A stretch of DNA of 64,000 bases from Nitrososphaerota archaeon (GCA_027386095.1 DAHXUN010000007.1:54782-118781); one strand, 5' to 3'. Positions 8,437 to 17,590 are shown, numbered from the stretch's first letter. The notes: generated by a model not told the origin, from the sequence alone. Numbers and translations: made by a program.

Positions 8437-9651
8437 ATGAGCGATTTTGAACAGAGGGTTGAACGCGGGAAGACGGCGACCATCTCAGAGGTAGAAGGCG
8501 ACCTGCTCCTTGATGGCTCCACTGTGATTCCGTCAGGGAGGGAGGTGGTGGTGCGTGGGACCCTTGTGGTCAGGAGCCGGTCCGCGGTCAAGGGGAACTT
8601 GAGGGCGGAAGAGGTGAGGGGCGAGGGAGACCTCCTTGTGGAGGGTAATCTGGAAGCCAGTGACATCAGGCTTGAAGACGGCGCGAGCCTTGAGGTGAAG
8701 GGCGACCTGAAGGCGGACGATGTTGACGTGCCGAACTCGGTCAGGGTGGGTGGGAGGACGGACGTAGACGACCTGCGGGTTGGCGGCACAGCGGTCCTGA
8801 CCGGCGACGCCAAGGTGGATGACGTGAAGGTCGGCGGAACCTTGGAGGCGAAGGCGAGGCTGGAATCGGACGACGTCAGGGTCGGCGGCGCGCTCCAGGT
8901 CAGGACGTTGGTCTGCGAAGACGTCAAGGTGGGCGGTAGCCTGCGTGCTGAGACAGTCGAAGCTGAAGATGTGGACGTCGGAGGGACGGTCGAGGTCTCC
9001 GGCGAAGTGAAGATCGAAGACCTCACGGTGGGAGGCACCGCGGTGGTAGGCGGCGGAGGAGTGGAGGACGTAAGGGTCGGAGGAGAACTCAGGTCCGCGG
9101 GGGAGCTAGCCTTCGAAGAGATCCACGTCGGCGGGAGGCTCGCCATCGACTCTGGGAAAGGAGAGAAGATTTCCGTTGGCGGAATCATGGAGGTAGCCAG
9201 GGACCTGGCGCTCGGAGACGAGCTTTCTGTGGGAGGCAGGGCGAAGATTGGCGGGACAGTGGAAGCAGATTCCATTGGCGTAGGGGGGGAGCTCGAGGCG
9301 TCGAAGGCCTTGGCTGTAGGAAAGCTGGAGGTGGGCGGCGGTCTCTCCACCTCGGAGGGGTCGAGGGCCGGAGAGATCGACGTAGCGAGGAGGGCGCGAG
9401 TGAGAGGGCCGATCGTAGGAAAGACCGTCAGGATAGGAGAGAAAGCCGAGGCGGAAGACGTCTACGCGGACAGTCTCTGGGCCGAGGCCGGCTGCTCGCT
9501 CAGGAACGTCTACGTCAAGAACGCCGAGGTGGGCAGGGAGTGCAGGATATCAGGAGCGTTGCAGTACGTCGAAGACATCCGTCTGGGCAGGGATGTCAGC
9601 CTCGCCAGCCAGCCCGAGAGGGTCTCCACCCTCCCGTCCCCTCCGGTATGA
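8437..9651 (+). CDS. bactofilin-like repetitive beta-helix protein
   Basis: 404 residues, strongly acidic, with no signal peptide or membrane segment. About 13 repeats ending in x-VGG (for example DDVKVGGTLEAKARLES, DDVRVGGALQVRTLV) recur every 12-20 residues from about residue 100 to 310. The alternating short strands and Gly turns predict a right-handed beta-solenoid like bactofilins (polymer-forming cytoskeletal proteins). The early segment SEVEGDLLLDGSTVIPSGREVVVRG resembles the bactofilin entry strands. Bactofilins polymerise without nucleotides; a scaffold role here is inference. Its stop overlaps the ATG of a winged-helix gene (ATGA), so the two are translationally coupled. A 3'-terminal cysteine-containing turn (AGCSLRNVYVKNAEVGREC) caps the repeat. 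Confidence 0.7.
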   Translation: MSDFEQRVERGKTATISEVEGDLLLDGSTVIPSGREVVVRGTLVVRSRSAVKGNLRAEEVRGEGDLLVEGNLEASDIRLEDGASLEVKGDLKADDVDVPNSVRVGGRTDVDDLRVGGTAVLTGDAKVDDVKVGGTLEAKARLESDDVRVGGALQVRTLVCEDVKVGGSLRAETVEAEDVDVGGTVEVSGEVKIEDLTVGGTAVVGGGGVEDVRVGGELRSAGELAFEEIHVGGRLAIDSGKGEKISVGGIMEVARDLALGDELSVGGRAKIGGTVEADSIGVGGELEASKALAVGKLEVGGGLSTSEGSRAGEIDVARRARVRGPIVGKTVRIGEKAEAEDVYADSLWAEAGCSLRNVYVKNAEVGRECRISGALQYVEDIRLGRDVSLASQPERVSTLPSPPV

Positions 9652-9932
9652 AGAAGGTCAAGAGGTCCAAGCTAGACATCTACAGCTCGCTGCTTCGGGC
9701 CATAGACTCCTACGGCGGGTCGGGGCGGATCACCCACCTCTCCTACGCGTCCAACACGCCCCTGGATAGGACGAAGAGGTATCTGCAGTTCCTGGCGGAC
9801 AAGGGGCTCCTCCGGGCGGAGGAGGGCGACGACGGGACAGACTACACGATGACCCCCAGAGGATACGAATTCCTGAGAGCGTATTCCGTCGTGGGAACCC
9901 TGATAGAGCGAGGGTCAGAGCGACCGGGCTGA
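9648..9932 (+). CDS. winged-helix DNA-binding protein
   Basis: 94 residues from the ATG overlapping the previous stop. KLDIYSSLLRAIDSYGG-(short)-THLSYASNTPLDRTKRYLQFLADKGLLRAEE followed by DYTMTPRGYEFLRAYSVV is the archaeal winged-helix pattern (HTH_45-like): helix-turn-helix, then wing with T-P-R-G. It is likely a small transcription regulator. The overlap with the bactofilin-like gene suggests it controls, or is controlled with, that gene. Confidence 0.85.
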   Translation: MKKVKRSKLDIYSSLLRAIDSYGGSGRITHLSYASNTPLDRTKRYLQFLADKGLLRAEEGDDGTDYTMTPRGYEFLRAYSVVGTLIERGSERPG

Positions 9933-10027
9933 GGGGCCAGCTGACGCCGAAAGGAAGCCATGGGCCGGGCGCCCCAGGCTCCCGTGAAGGCTTAGGAGCC
10001 GCGGCGTCGCGGCATGGGAGCGCAGCT

Positions 10028-10882
10028 TTGGATTCCGGATCGATGGTCGGGAAGGTGTGCATGGTGACCGGAGCGAGCTCGGGCATCGGCAGGGCCACAG
10101 CAGGGAAGCTTGCCCGACTCGGCGCAACGGTGATCCTCGTCTGCAGGGACAGGGCAAGGGGCGAGAGGGCGATGGACTTCATCAGGCGGGAGAGCGGGAC
10201 CAGGTCCGCGGAGCTCCTTCTTGCCGATTTCAGCTCCCTCCAATCGGTCAGGGAACTCGCTCGGACGTATCTGGGGAGCCACGACTCCCTGCATGTGCTC
10301 GTCAACAACGCGGGGATAGCCAAGCTGACCCGGTCGGTGACCCCCGACGGGTTCGAGACCACCCTCCAGGTCGACTACCTGTCGCAGTTCCTGCTGACCA
10401 ACCTCCTCTTGGACGTGCTGAAGAAGAGCGCCCCCTCGCGCATCGTGTTCGTATCTTCCGTTTCGCACTATGGCGGGCGCATCGACCTGGGCGACATTCA
10501 GATGGAGAAGGGGTACAGTGTGATGAAGGCGTACTCGCGGGCGAAGCTGGCCCAGGTACTCTTCACCTACGAGCTCGCCGAGAGGCTCAATGGGACAGGG
10601 GTCACGGCGAACTGCCTCCACCCAGGCGCCGTGGCCACGAACATCTGGGGAAGGCCCCTCGGGCGTCTGTCCTTCGTGATGAAGGTCGCGAGGCTCTTCC
10701 TCATCAGCCCCGAAGAGGGGGCAGGGTCGCCCGTGTTCCTCGCTTCCTCCCCCGAGCTCGAAGGAGTGACCGGCAAATACTTCGACCGTAAGCGCGAGAG
10801 GAGATCGGCCGCGGCGTCCTACGACAAGACCCTCGCGCGAGACCTCTGGGACTTCAGCGCAGCCTCGGTCGGCCTGGCCTAG
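10028..10882 (+). CDS. short-chain dehydrogenase/reductase (retinol dehydrogenase-like)
   Basis: 284 residues. TGASSGIGRAT (TGxxxGxG, NAD(P) binding), NNAG (NNAGIAKL), and YSRAKL (catalytic YxxxK, with the Ser in SSVSHYGG) give a complete classical SDR. FETTLQVDYLSQFLLTNLLLDVL and HPGAVATNIWG resemble the retinol dehydrogenase/WW-oxidoreductase branch. The substrate is unknown. The start may be TTG 10028 or ATG 10043; the latter loses only MDSGS. Confidence 0.9.
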   Translation: MDSGSMVGKVCMVTGASSGIGRATAGKLARLGATVILVCRDRARGERAMDFIRRESGTRSAELLLADFSSLQSVRELARTYLGSHDSLHVLVNNAGIAKLTRSVTPDGFETTLQVDYLSQFLLTNLLLDVLKKSAPSRIVFVSSVSHYGGRIDLGDIQMEKGYSVMKAYSRAKLAQVLFTYELAERLNGTGVTANCLHPGAVATNIWGRPLGRLSFVMKVARLFLISPEEGAGSPVFLASSPELEGVTGKYFDRKRERRSAAASYDKTLARDLWDFSAASVGLA

Positions 10883-11139
10883 CCGACGACGCCTGCCCGT
10901 GAGGCCGCCGCTCCAGGGACCTGATCCCAGTCGTCAGAGTGGTCACAGGGCTCCACCCCCGACGCCGCCTCGAACATCGCCCTCAATCGCCTGCAGTCGG
11001 CGAGCCCCGGGACGCCAAAGCGCGCCCATCCACGTCGGCGTCGTACAGTCGATGATGAGGCGCCAGAGGTCCGCCATCGCCCGGCAGCTGGCGGCGGGGT
11101 GGACGCACCATAATAAGCACCAGGCCGCAGCTAAGAAAC

Positions 11140-11769
11140 ATGGCCGGAGCGAAGCCGCTGGGAGAGGAGCTCGCCCGCACCATCAGGAGGATGTACGAGC
11201 GGGGGCTGGTCTCCGGCGTAGGCGGGAATGCCAGCGCGCTCCTCGATGCGAAGGACCAGATTCTGATCACCCCGGCAGGCTACTTCAAGGGTGGGGTGGC
11301 CCGTGGCGACCTCGTCAGGGTGAGACTCGGGGGGAAGGTCGTCGGCAGGGGGAGACCGTCGAGCGAGCTCCCCACCCACCTCGCCGCCTACAGGGCCAGG
11401 GAAGACGTGAACGCCGTCGTGCATGGCCACCCGCCCAACGCCGTCGGGCTCATCAGCGCGGGGATGAAGGTACCCGTCATGACCCCTGAGCACGCGGTCA
11501 TGATCAGGCAAATGGAAGTGGTGGATTACGCTGTGCCTGGGGAGGATTGTGCGAGGGCGATTGCGACCCAGCTGAAGAGGTGCGACGTGGTCGGGATAAA
11601 GAATCATGGGTTCTTCTCGATGGGGAGGGACCTGCATGAGGCCGCGTCCAGGCTGGAGGTGCTCGAGGAGAGCGCCAAGATCTATCTGGCCGGCCGGTTG
11701 GTGGGGGGCGCGCCTGGATTGGGCGACGACGGGGTGAAAAAGACCAGAGAGGCGTACGGCCGCGAGTAA
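11140..11769 (+). CDS. class II aldolase/epimerase (fuculose-phosphate aldolase-like)
   Basis: 209 residues. VSGVGGNASALL is the phosphate-binding S/T-x-GNxS loop; SELPTHLAAYRAREDVNAVVHGHPPN supplies the catalytic Glu and zinc-binding His-Gly-His; KNHGFFSMG supplies the third His. These are the marks of the class II aldolase/adducin family (FucA, AraD, MtnB relatives), metal-dependent enzymes that cleave or epimerise sugar phosphates. A CATAATAAG box lies near 11108, about 30 nt before the ATG. The MFS gene follows after 25 nt, so it may serve uptake of the same substrate. Confidence 0.85.
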   Translation: MAGAKPLGEELARTIRRMYERGLVSGVGGNASALLDAKDQILITPAGYFKGGVARGDLVRVRLGGKVVGRGRPSSELPTHLAAYRAREDVNAVVHGHPPNAVGLISAGMKVPVMTPEHAVMIRQMEVVDYAVPGEDCARAIATQLKRCDVVGIKNHGFFSMGRDLHEAASRLEVLEESAKIYLAGRLVGGAPGLGDDGVKKTREAYGRE

Positions 11770-11794
11770 CCATTCGGCGGACTCGCCTGTCGGC

Positions 11795-13000
11795 GTGGGG
11801 AAGACCAGAGCGCTGGTCTTCACATCCGTCGGGCACTTCGTCAACGACGGCTCGGTGTTCCTGCTTCCGCTGATCGTCGACGTCCTCAGCAGCATGTATG
11901 GGGCGAGCCACGCGGAGGTGGCGGTCCTCCTCTTTCTCTTCTACCTCAGCTCGGGGGCGTTCAGTATCCTTGTCGGGAGCCAGGCCGACAAGACGGGCGA
12001 GACAGGGAGGCTGATGGCAGTTGGGATAGGGCTCCTGGGGATCGGACTGGTAGGTTTCTACACGTCGATGATCTACCTGAGGGGCCAGGACCTTTTCGCC
12101 GTCGGCCTCCTCTGTGACCTGGGGATGGGGTTCGGGAGCTCATTCTATCATCCACTCGGGGGGAGCATCCTGCAGTCGTCCTTCGGGCGCGGAACCGCTG
12201 GGCGCGCGCTTGGGCTCAACGGCGCCATGGGAAGCGTTGGAAGGGCGCTCTATCCGACTCTGTATGTCCTAGCAGCCGCTGCGTTCACCGTTCCGGGCTC
12301 CATGGGCTTCTTCGGGCTGCTTGGAGTCGCGGCTGCGCTTTTCATCTGGGCAGGGCTGGGGTCTGCGAAGGCAGCGGGGACCAGGAGGAACGCTGGGGCG
12401 AAGTCCATCCGCGGCGCGCTCACGGTGCCGATGGTAGCGCTCGTGGCAATATCCTTCGTGAGGTCGGCTGCGCTCTTCGGGATTGCTGCCTACATACCAA
12501 CGTTCCTCACCCAGCAGCGGGGCCTCGGCCTGGGGGCATCCCTGGGCCTGACCATGACCGTGTTCTACGCTTCCGCCATCCTGGGCCAGCCCGCCTTCGG
12601 CAGGCTCGTCGAGAAGGTCGACCACAGGCTCGTGTTGGCGGCCTCCTCCCTGGGGGCAGCGGCTTCGATAGTGGGATACGTCAACGTCCAGGGGCTCCTG
12701 GGGGTCGCCCTGCTCTCCCTGTTTGGCGTCTTCGCCTACACCGGGTTTCCGGTGCTGATGTCTCTCGCGGCGGACTACGCTCCCGAAACCGCTTCGACCC
12801 TCAGCAACTCCCTCGTCTGGGGACTGGGAGCGACCGGCGGGAACGCTGTGGGCCCTCTGCTAATCTATGCGCTCATTTTCAACAACTACAACAGGCTTGG
12901 CCTCTCTTTCGAATACATGGCCCTACTGGCGGTGGCCTCGGCTGCGGGCGCCTTCTTGATACCGAAGCCGGCAGCAGACAAAGGCCCTGTTGCCGGCTAG
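11795..13000 (+). CDS. MFS transporter, fosmidomycin-resistance-like
   Basis: 401 residues, about 12 transmembrane segments. GHFVNDGSVFLLPLIVDVL near the N terminus is the signature of the FSR-like MFS branch, and SQADKTGETGRLMA is the loop 2-3 motif. It transports small solutes by proton coupling; the substrate is unknown. GTG 11795 is the start. It lies 25 nt after the aldolase gene and is probably co-transcribed. Confidence 0.88.
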   Translation: MGKTRALVFTSVGHFVNDGSVFLLPLIVDVLSSMYGASHAEVAVLLFLFYLSSGAFSILVGSQADKTGETGRLMAVGIGLLGIGLVGFYTSMIYLRGQDLFAVGLLCDLGMGFGSSFYHPLGGSILQSSFGRGTAGRALGLNGAMGSVGRALYPTLYVLAAAAFTVPGSMGFFGLLGVAAALFIWAGLGSAKAAGTRRNAGAKSIRGALTVPMVALVAISFVRSAALFGIAAYIPTFLTQQRGLGLGASLGLTMTVFYASAILGQPAFGRLVEKVDHRLVLAASSLGAAASIVGYVNVQGLLGVALLSLFGVFAYTGFPVLMSLAADYAPETASTLSNSLVWGLGATGGNAVGPLLIYALIFNNYNRLGLSFEYMALLAVASAAGAFLIPKPAADKGPVAG

Positions 13001-13060
13001 GCTTGGACGAAGGGGTGGCCGCCTGCCCCGCACCCCTCGCGAGGCCGAGGCGCCCTCGAA

Positions 13061-13534
13061 TTATGATAATACGTACTTCTTCCGGATGAAAGGGGCGACG
13101 GACCGGCCATACCTGCGCTTCAGCTCCTTCGGAAGGAACCTGTACGCCCTTATCGTCCCTCTGCAGCGGTCGCTCCCGCACTTGCACTCCATCCTGAAAC
13201 CGACCCAGTCGACGTCCGTGGAGTAGTCGAACGTTAGCTCCTCCCCCTTCTCTACCTCTCTCTCCGTGACGATGGATAGTCCGGACATCACGCAGTTCGG
13301 TTCACAGGAGTGGTTGATGTACCACCCTACGCCCTTCCTCCTGGGGACGACGTACCTGTCGTAGTCCACCTGGATAGCGTAGGGCCAAGCTTCCAGTGGG
13401 ATATCCCAGATCCATCTTGGGGTTCCCCTGAAGGTCGTGATGGTCGTCGAGTGAGGGATCCGCCCCGCGGCGAACACCCCCCTGCCCTTCGGCCCGGCGT
13501 CCCCCACCCTCGTCCGGGCCGTGGTGGGGGTCAC
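13061..13534 (-). CDS. SET-domain protein methyltransferase
   Basis: 157 residues. GRGVFAAGRIPHSTTI (opening strand), YINHSCEPNC (SAM-binding NHS...N), GEELTFDYS (catalytic-site EELTFDY), and a post-SET CKCGSDRCRGTI with zinc-ligand cysteines give a full minimal SET domain. SET enzymes methylate lysines; archaeal homologues methylate chromatin proteins such as Sul7/Cren7 or histones, but the target here is unknown. GTG 13534 overlaps the stop of the upstream MFS gene (GTGA), so the two are coupled. Confidence 0.92.
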   Translation of the reverse strand: MTPTTARTRVGDAGPKGRGVFAAGRIPHSTTITTFRGTPRWIWDIPLEAWPYAIQVDYDRYVVPRRKGVGWYINHSCEPNCVMSGLSIVTEREVEKGEELTFDYSTDVDWVGFRMECKCGSDRCRGTIRAYRFLPKELKRRYGRSVAPFIRKKYVLS

Positions 13535-14787
13535 TTCGTTCCTCCCTCAGCGCTGGCCGTCGGGCGTTCCGGCAGATACTTGAACATCAGGGCGACGCAG
13601 ACTACTGTCCCCACCAAGCTGGCGATTATGGGGGCTTCATACCCGAGATATTGGTAGAGGAAGCCCCCGATTATGGGCGCAGGGAAGGCGACGAGACCCC
13701 TGAAGGCGGCCACCTTCCCCCCTACCCCTCCGCGCGTCTTGGGCGGGGCGTGAGTCATTAAGAGCGATGAGACCCCGGGGACCCATGTCGTGACCGACAC
13801 CCCGAAGACCACGGAGAACGCGACGAACTCCGGGAGGGAGTTGGAGAGTGCCCACCCCGCCATCAGCACCGTCCCCAGCGCCTCCGAGGCCATCAAGGTC
13901 CTCTTCGGACCGATCTTGATCAGGACCCTCGTGGCTGGGTATTGGGAAGCGAGCATGGCGAGGTACCACACGGCGACGAGCAGGCCGACGTCGGAGGCGG
14001 TGAAGTGGAACTGGTCCTCGGCCATGGCGTAGATGATGTTGGAGCTTATCCCAAAGGCGAAGGCGTCCATGGCGAGGGCCCCGTAATATCCCCAGGACGA
14101 CCGCGGAAAGGTGAACGCTTCCCTCATGGAGAACCTGGACCCCTGCCCAGGCTCGGCTGCGAGCACGTGCTTGGTCTCCGAGAGCCTCGTCCAGTATATG
14201 TAGAGGTCCACGGACTCGAGAAGGGCGGCCACCGTGAATATCAGCAGGTAGCCGTAGGTCTCCGCCATCGCCCCCGCCAGGTAGGGGGAGACAACCCCCG
14301 GCACCGTCCCCAGGAAGAAGACCAAGCTGTAGGCGACGTCCATCTGGTGGGGGTCCAGGTTGACAGACTCGGCCACCATGGCCTGAGAAGCGGGGCTCCC
14401 AAGTACGGACACCCCATACAGGACGAATGCGAGGAGGACCAGGTATCCGTCGCGCGACAGTGCCGCCCCCATGAAGCAGACCATGGAGGCAATCGTGGTG
14501 ACGCTGCCGAGGAGGATGGACTGCTTCCGGCTGTGCAGGTCGGAGTGGTGGCCGGCCAGCGGCTGGACGAAGGTGGCCGCCGCCCCGGAGAACCTGTTGC
14601 CCAGGGCCTGGAGCACCCCGAGAGCCGCCACGCCGAACCCGAGGGTCCCGGGGAAGAGCTGGAGGGCGACGTTTAGCATCCCGATGTAGACCCCCGAGAT
14701 CAAGCCCGTGACTGCGATGGCCCTGACGTTCCTGTTCAGCAGCAGGGATCTGGATAGGCTGAAAATCCCCCGGTCGCGCTCCGTCAT
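13531..14787 (-). CDS. MFS transporter coupled to the SET-domain gene
   Basis: 418 residues, about 12 transmembrane segments. MTERDRGIFSLSRSLLLNRNVRAIAVTGL precedes TM1 (quoted for location only); HHSDLHSRKQSILLGS is the MFS loop 2-3 motif. The substrate is unknown. ATG 14787 is chosen over the longer open frame because a TTCATTTAACC box lies about 29 nt before it. Its stop overlaps the start of the SET gene, an unusual pairing that suggests a shared operon rather than a shared biochemical task. Confidence 0.85.
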   Translation of the reverse strand: MTERDRGIFSLSRSLLLNRNVRAIAVTGLISGVYIGMLNVALQLFPGTLGFGVAALGVLQALGNRFSGAAATFVQPLAGHHSDLHSRKQSILLGSVTTIASMVCFMGAALSRDGYLVLLAFVLYGVSVLGSPASQAMVAESVNLDPHQMDVAYSLVFFLGTVPGVVSPYLAGAMAETYGYLLIFTVAALLESVDLYIYWTRLSETKHVLAAEPGQGSRFSMREAFTFPRSSWGYYGALAMDAFAFGISSNIIYAMAEDQFHFTASDVGLLVAVWYLAMLASQYPATRVLIKIGPKRTLMASEALGTVLMAGWALSNSLPEFVAFSVVFGVSVTTWVPGVSSLLMTHAPPKTRGGVGGKVAAFRGLVAFPAPIIGGFLYQYLGYEAPIIASLVGTVVCVALMFKYLPERPTASAEGGTK

Positions 14788-14888
14788 CCGGGCACCTCGG
14801 CCCCACGTGGTTAAATGAACCTGGGCCTCCCGTCGAAAGAACTTCGAAGGACTTAATGCCGCCGATGATCGCCTCGGCGGCTCCAGGC

Positions 14889-15569
14889 ATGGTCGCCGTC
14901 CCTGACGAAGCCGCCCAGGCCAGACGGGCCAGGTCCCTCTTCGTCCTGACGCTCGCACTCCTCGCCCTCTACGTCATCTTGGACGCAGTCGCACAGGCTC
15001 TCCCGCCGCACTACAGCCCCATCAGCCAGGCAGAGAGCGACCTCGCGGTCGGACCATATGGGTACGTCATGACCCTCAACTTTGTCAACCGTGGAGTGCT
15101 CTCCCTCTGCTTCCTGTTCGCCCTGGCTCTCGCTGCGAACAGCTCCGACACTACAGGCCTCCGTTTCAGGCGCGGAGGCTACTTCTTCGCGGCCTGGGCC
15201 GTGGGGTCTCTCCTGTTGGCGGCCTTCCCGACTGACGTCCCGCCGACCCCCGTCTCGTGGCACGGGGCCGTGCACCTGTTGCTGGCGGTTGTCGCCTTCG
15301 CCGGAGCCGCGGTGGGGGCGCTATACATTTCGCTCGGGATGTCTGGGAACAGAGAGCTCTCCCGTGCGAGGGGGGTGGCGGTCCCTCTTGCGTATCTGTC
15401 GGCCTTCCTCTGTGCTGTCGAGCTCCTCGGCGCCCTCGTTGTCCCTGGCCTGTTCGCGCACTATGGGGGGTTGACAGAGAGGCTGTTCCTGGGGTCGGTG
15501 CTCGCCTGGATGGGAGCTGTGTCAGCGAGGATGCTGACGAAGCAGTCGGAACCCCCTCCAACTATATAA
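14889..15569 (+). CDS. DUF998 membrane protein
   Basis: About 226 residues, six predicted membrane segments. ILDAVAQALPPHYSPISQAESDLAVGPYGYVMTLNF and later AFPTDVPPTPVSWHGAVHLLLA are characteristic DUF998 blocks (Y-x-P-I-S-x-x-E, FPTD...HG). Function unknown. ATG 14889 is preferred over ATG 14856 because a GGACTTAATG box at about 14846-14855 would place the transcript start near 14880. Confidence 0.8.
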   Translation: MVAVPDEAAQARRARSLFVLTLALLALYVILDAVAQALPPHYSPISQAESDLAVGPYGYVMTLNFVNRGVLSLCFLFALALAANSSDTTGLRFRRGGYFFAAWAVGSLLLAAFPTDVPPTPVSWHGAVHLLLAVVAFAGAAVGALYISLGMSGNRELSRARGVAVPLAYLSAFLCAVELLGALVVPGLFAHYGGLTERLFLGSVLAWMGAVSARMLTKQSEPPPTI

Positions 15570-15617
15570 CTGGCCCCGCGGGAGCGGCTCAGAAAGCAGG
15601 GCTGCGATAAGATTCCT

Positions 15618-16649
15618 ATGACCGTCAAGATAGATGAAAGGAAGGTGTTCGAGATCATCGAGGCAAAGAAGCCGAAGGTGGTGCTGGTCAACGCGCCCGG
15701 AGGGCTGCTCAGGCAGACCAAGGAGCTGATGGAGCACGTGAAGGAGAGGTATGGGGTGACCGCCATAATGTCGGGGGACAGTTGCTTCGGGATCTGCGAC
15801 ACCGTCGATGACGACGCCGGGAAGCTGCAGGCCGACCTGGCCCTGCACATCGGACACAACGCGTCGGTCGAAGAGGTGGGGGACTACACATACCTGATCG
15901 ACGCGGTCGACGACGTGGAGTTCGGGGACGTCGTCGAGACCGCTGCAGAGCGGCTGGCCCCATACAGGCGGATAGGGCTCGCGACCTTCAGCCAGCACCT
16001 CCACCAACTCGGCCCTGTGAAGGAAAGGCTCGAGGCCAAGGGGTTCGAAGTGAAGGTCGGCAGAGGGAACAACCTCATGCTCGAAGGGCAGGTGTTCGGG
16101 TGCGACTTCTCCACGCCCTTCCCCATAAGAGACGAGGTGGATGCCTTCGCCTTCCTGGGGGAGAGCGAGTTCCATGCCGTGGGTCTGGCGCTGGCCATGG
16201 GGAAGCCCACATTCATGCTCGACCCATACATGAACGAGGTGACGGACATGCAGGCGGCAGCGGACGAGAGGAGGAAGCGGGCCATACTGGCCGTCTACAA
16301 GGCCAGGGACGCGCGGGTGTTCGGGGTCATCACGGGGCTGAAGGAGGGGCAGAAGATGCTCGGGAGGAGCAACTGGATAGCGAAGCGCCTCGAGATGAGC
16401 GGGAGGAAGGTGGTCAGGCTCGCCATGAGAGACGTCACAGCAGAGCGGCTGGCCCCTCACAGAGAAATCGAAGCGTTCGTCCAGACCGCCTGCCCCAGGA
16501 TATCGGTGGATGGGTTCACCTTCGACAGGCCGGTGCTGTCCATACCCCAGGCGGATGCCCTAGTCGCACTTATTGAGGGGAGGGAACCGGGGGAGTTCCT
16601 TGAGCGCGCGAAATGGATCGAACTCACGGTGGGACTGATAAAGCGATGA
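15618..16649 (+). CDS. dph2: diphthamide biosynthesis enzyme Dph2
   Basis: 343 residues, the archaeal single-subunit length. Three conserved cysteines are at residues 56 (GDSCFGIC), 162 (VFGCDF) and 292 (TACPRI), matching the three that bind the unusual 4Fe-4S cluster which cleaves SAM to a 3-amino-3-carboxypropyl radical. The enzyme starts diphthamide formation on a histidine of elongation factor aEF2. TFMLDPYMNEVTDM is a further family motif. The stop overlaps the Csl4 start (ATGA). Confidence 0.95.
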   Translation: MTVKIDERKVFEIIEAKKPKVVLVNAPGGLLRQTKELMEHVKERYGVTAIMSGDSCFGICDTVDDDAGKLQADLALHIGHNASVEEVGDYTYLIDAVDDVEFGDVVETAAERLAPYRRIGLATFSQHLHQLGPVKERLEAKGFEVKVGRGNNLMLEGQVFGCDFSTPFPIRDEVDAFAFLGESEFHAVGLALAMGKPTFMLDPYMNEVTDMQAAADERRKRAILAVYKARDARVFGVITGLKEGQKMLGRSNWIAKRLEMSGRKVVRLAMRDVTAERLAPHREIEAFVQTACPRISVDGFTFDRPVLSIPQADALVALIEGREPGEFLERAKWIELTVGLIKR

Positions 16650-17224
16650 AAGAGCGAAAGAAAACGCCGCTGGCCTTCCCCGGGGACAGGCTTGCTGTAT
16701 CAGAGGAGTTCCTCCCCGGCCCGCACACCTACGACTCCTCCGGGCAGATCAGGGCCCTGAGGGCCGGTTCGGTGGTGAAGGACATGAAGAGCATGGAGAT
16801 TTCAGTCCAGCCTTTTGCCGAGCCCGAGCTGACCAGGGTCGACGACTGGGTCACAGGCCAGGTCGAGGGGTCACAGGCTAACTCCGCCAACGTCCACGTC
16901 TTCTTCCTCAACGGGAAGCCCACCTACAAGGACTTCTCCGGCATGCTCTCACTGAGGGGGCTGTCGGGGGGAGGCAGGGGGGAGAGAAGGACCACCCCGG
17001 TCAAGCCAGGAGACATCGTCAGATGCCGGGTCTTCAGCTTGGTTAACGGGATAATCCACCTCACCATAGACGAGCCAGACATGGGAGTCGTCGCCGCACT
17101 GTGCGGGAACTGCGGCAGGCCGCTTCTCAAGGGGAGCGCGACCAAGCTGAAGTGCGACGAGTGCGGCAACGTGGAGGAGAGGAAGATCGCCAGGGACTTC
17201 GGGAACACCCCCATCGAGCCGTAA
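16646..17224 (+). CDS. csl4: exosome RNA-binding subunit Csl4
   Basis: 192 residues: an N-terminal strand-rich domain starting after PLAFPGDRLAVSEEFLPGPHTYDS (the Csl4 opening), a central S1-like OB domain (about residues 60-145, with KPGDIVRCRVFSLVNGIIHLTI), and a C-terminal zinc ribbon (CGNCGRPLLKG...KCDECGNVE). It caps the archaeal RNA exosome and recruits substrates and DnaG. It overlaps dph2 by 4 nt and is followed by rpoL, the order seen in several Thermoproteota. Confidence 0.95.
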   Translation: MKERKKTPLAFPGDRLAVSEEFLPGPHTYDSSGQIRALRAGSVVKDMKSMEISVQPFAEPELTRVDDWVTGQVEGSQANSANVHVFFLNGKPTYKDFSGMLSLRGLSGGGRGERRTTPVKPGDIVRCRVFSLVNGIIHLTIDEPDMGVVAALCGNCGRPLLKGSATKLKCDECGNVEERKIARDFGNTPIEP

Positions 17225-17302
17225 GCCTGGGCCCAAGCAAGCCGGTTGAGACGGACACCGCTATCTGTTTAATAACAAGAGTCCGACGGCCCGACAAGTA
17301 AA

Positions 17303-17590
17303 ATGCAGGTCCAGACCACGAGTGAAGACGAGAAAGGCCTCACGGTGGAAATCACCGGGGAAGACTACTCGTTAGCCGAGATCGTGCACCACGAGCTGCT
17401 GGAGGAGAAGAGCGTGACCTTCGCTGGCGTCCTCCCTCCCCACCCACTCCTCAAGAAGCTCGTTCTGAAGGTCAGGTCCCAGCGGATAAAGCCCGAGAAG
17501 GCGTTCGCCAACAGCGTCGACAGGGCCATGGAAACCACCAAAGAGCTCTACGACGACGTGAAGAAGGCCCTCGGTGGTGGGTCGAGCTGA
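17303..17590 (+). CDS. rpoL: RNA polymerase subunit L (Rpo11)
   Basis: 95 residues. EDYSLAEIVHHELLEEKSVTFAGVLPPHPLLKKLVLKVRS is the Rpb11/RpoL dimerisation fold (positions about 20-60). It pairs with RpoD (Rpo3) to start polymerase assembly. The last codons (GGGSS) overlap the start of the TFS gene. Confidence 0.95.
   Translation: MQVQTTSEDEKGLTVEITGEDYSLAEIVHHELLEEKSVTFAGVLPPHPLLKKLVLKVRSQRIKPEKAFANSVDRAMETTKELYDDVKKALGGGSS

Noticed and set aside
8412..9350. 312-codon minus-strand frame rich in Ser, Pro and Thr
   Set aside because: Antisense of the repetitive bactofilin-like gene; its low-complexity composition is the mirror of the x-VGG repeats.
10899..11489. 196-codon plus-strand frame before and over the aldolase gene
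   Set aside because: Shifted frame of the aldolase gene and GC-rich intergenic sequence; His/Arg/Pro-rich shadow.
13637..14890. 417-codon minus-strand frame
   Set aside because: Shifted frame of the MFS gene; Gly/Arg/Pro-rich with no motif.
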